64,000 nt of DNA. Origin: Evansella sp. AB-P1 (GTDB taxonomy: Bacteria > Bacillota > Bacilli > Bacillales > Salisediminibacteriaceae). A model generated the notes under the pieces. The model was not told the DNA's origin and made no database searches. It worked only from the letters and a program-made list of their open reading frames with translations. The translations under genes and the position numbers were made by a program. The DNA lies in assembly GCF_029688925.1 (NCBI RefSeq), contig NZ_JARUKY010000016.1, positions 46,893 through 110,892 on the forward strand. Direction: 5' to 3'. Shown here piece after piece: positions 63,886 through 64,000 of this stretch (position 1 is the stretch's first letter; every line of letters begins with the position of its first letter).

Positions 63886-64000
63886 GTATTGGTTGTCGCA
63901 ATAGCAACTGTAGTTACTTGACCTTTGAAAACTAAACAAAAAGCCAAGCGAAGTGGGATATGCAGTTTCAACTATATGATTATGGATGAAACTATAAGTA
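63886..64000 (+). other. rRNA operon leader, 16S gene just beyond the window
   Basis: ACCTTTGAAAACTAAACAAA (63921-63940) is the box-A-like leader motif typical just upstream of 16S rRNA in Bacillaceae, followed by AAGCCAAGCGAAG. The mature 16S start is not reached at base 64000. Confidence 0.85.

Overview
The window is a piece of a low-GC, endospore-forming Firmicutes chromosome (Bacillaceae). Two blocks keep the gene order known from Bacillus subtilis: mutS-mutL-miaA-hfq-spoVK-hflX-ynbB-glnA, and lexA-yneA-ynzC-tkt-sirA-yneF, with ccdC and yneK/yneP-like genes further on. Spore and sporulation genes (spoVK, sirA), strong AGGAGG ribosome binding sites and frequent TTG/GTG starts fit this. The genus cannot be fixed from the sequence alone; the intergenic repeats and AT-richness suggest an environmental Bacillaceae relative (inference).

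Layout. 1-14.3 kb: an amidoligase-like gene, mismatch repair (mutS, mutL), an RsmJ-like methyltransferase, miaA, hfq, a degenerate tyrosine recombinase facing the other way, spoVK, hflX, ynbB, and glnA with its own GlnR-box promoter and structured leader; glnR is absent from its usual place. 14.7-16.6 kb: a two-gene sugar isomerase/epimerase operon behind a likely cre site. 16.9-19.3 kb: a MerR pseudogene, then the SOS locus (lexA diverging from yneA, three LexA boxes) and ynzC. 19.4-22.6 kb: tkt flanked by decayed intergenic repeats. 22.7-31.4 kb: sirA, yneF, mnmH, a heterodimeric ABC exporter, csoR-copZ without copA, a TlpA-like thioredoxin with an Lgt-like membrane protein, and ccdC. 31.9-35.2 kb: small conserved hypotheticals and a broken thioesterase gene.

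35.3-42.3 kb holds two regulator-plus-ABC operons: a YtrA-type GntR operon with perfect palindromic operators, and an ECF sigma factor operon with overlapping membrane-protein, ATPase and permease genes. 42.4-55.7 kb is accessory. It holds two TetR regulators, small membrane proteins, a cupin, a DUF1002 secreted protein, a His/Cys-rich tandem-repeat protein, a beta-lactamase-fold hydrolase and two more broken genes. It also holds the most interesting item, a cyclic-di-GMP-I (GEMM) riboswitch directly upstream of a 44-residue SinI-like anti-repressor gene that no long-ORF scan would show. 55.9-63.3 kb is a carbohydrate island: a GH31 glycosidase, a Sde182-like nucleoside-hydrolase-fold protein with composition unlike its neighbours, and a GH78 alpha-L-rhamnosidase. 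The window ends in the tandem promoters and leader of an rRNA operon whose 16S gene lies just outside.

Two themes run through the window. One is gene decay: a MerR regulator, a hotdog thioesterase, a methyltransferase, a histidine kinase and one protein fragment are all broken, mostly by single-base lesions. The other is a dispersed intergenic repeat family with the core GTCTACCCTGAAAATAAG followed by GGAAGGCAGCGACTC, found next to gene ends at 19.5, 22.0-22.5, 29.4, 31.4-31.8 and 51.4 kb.
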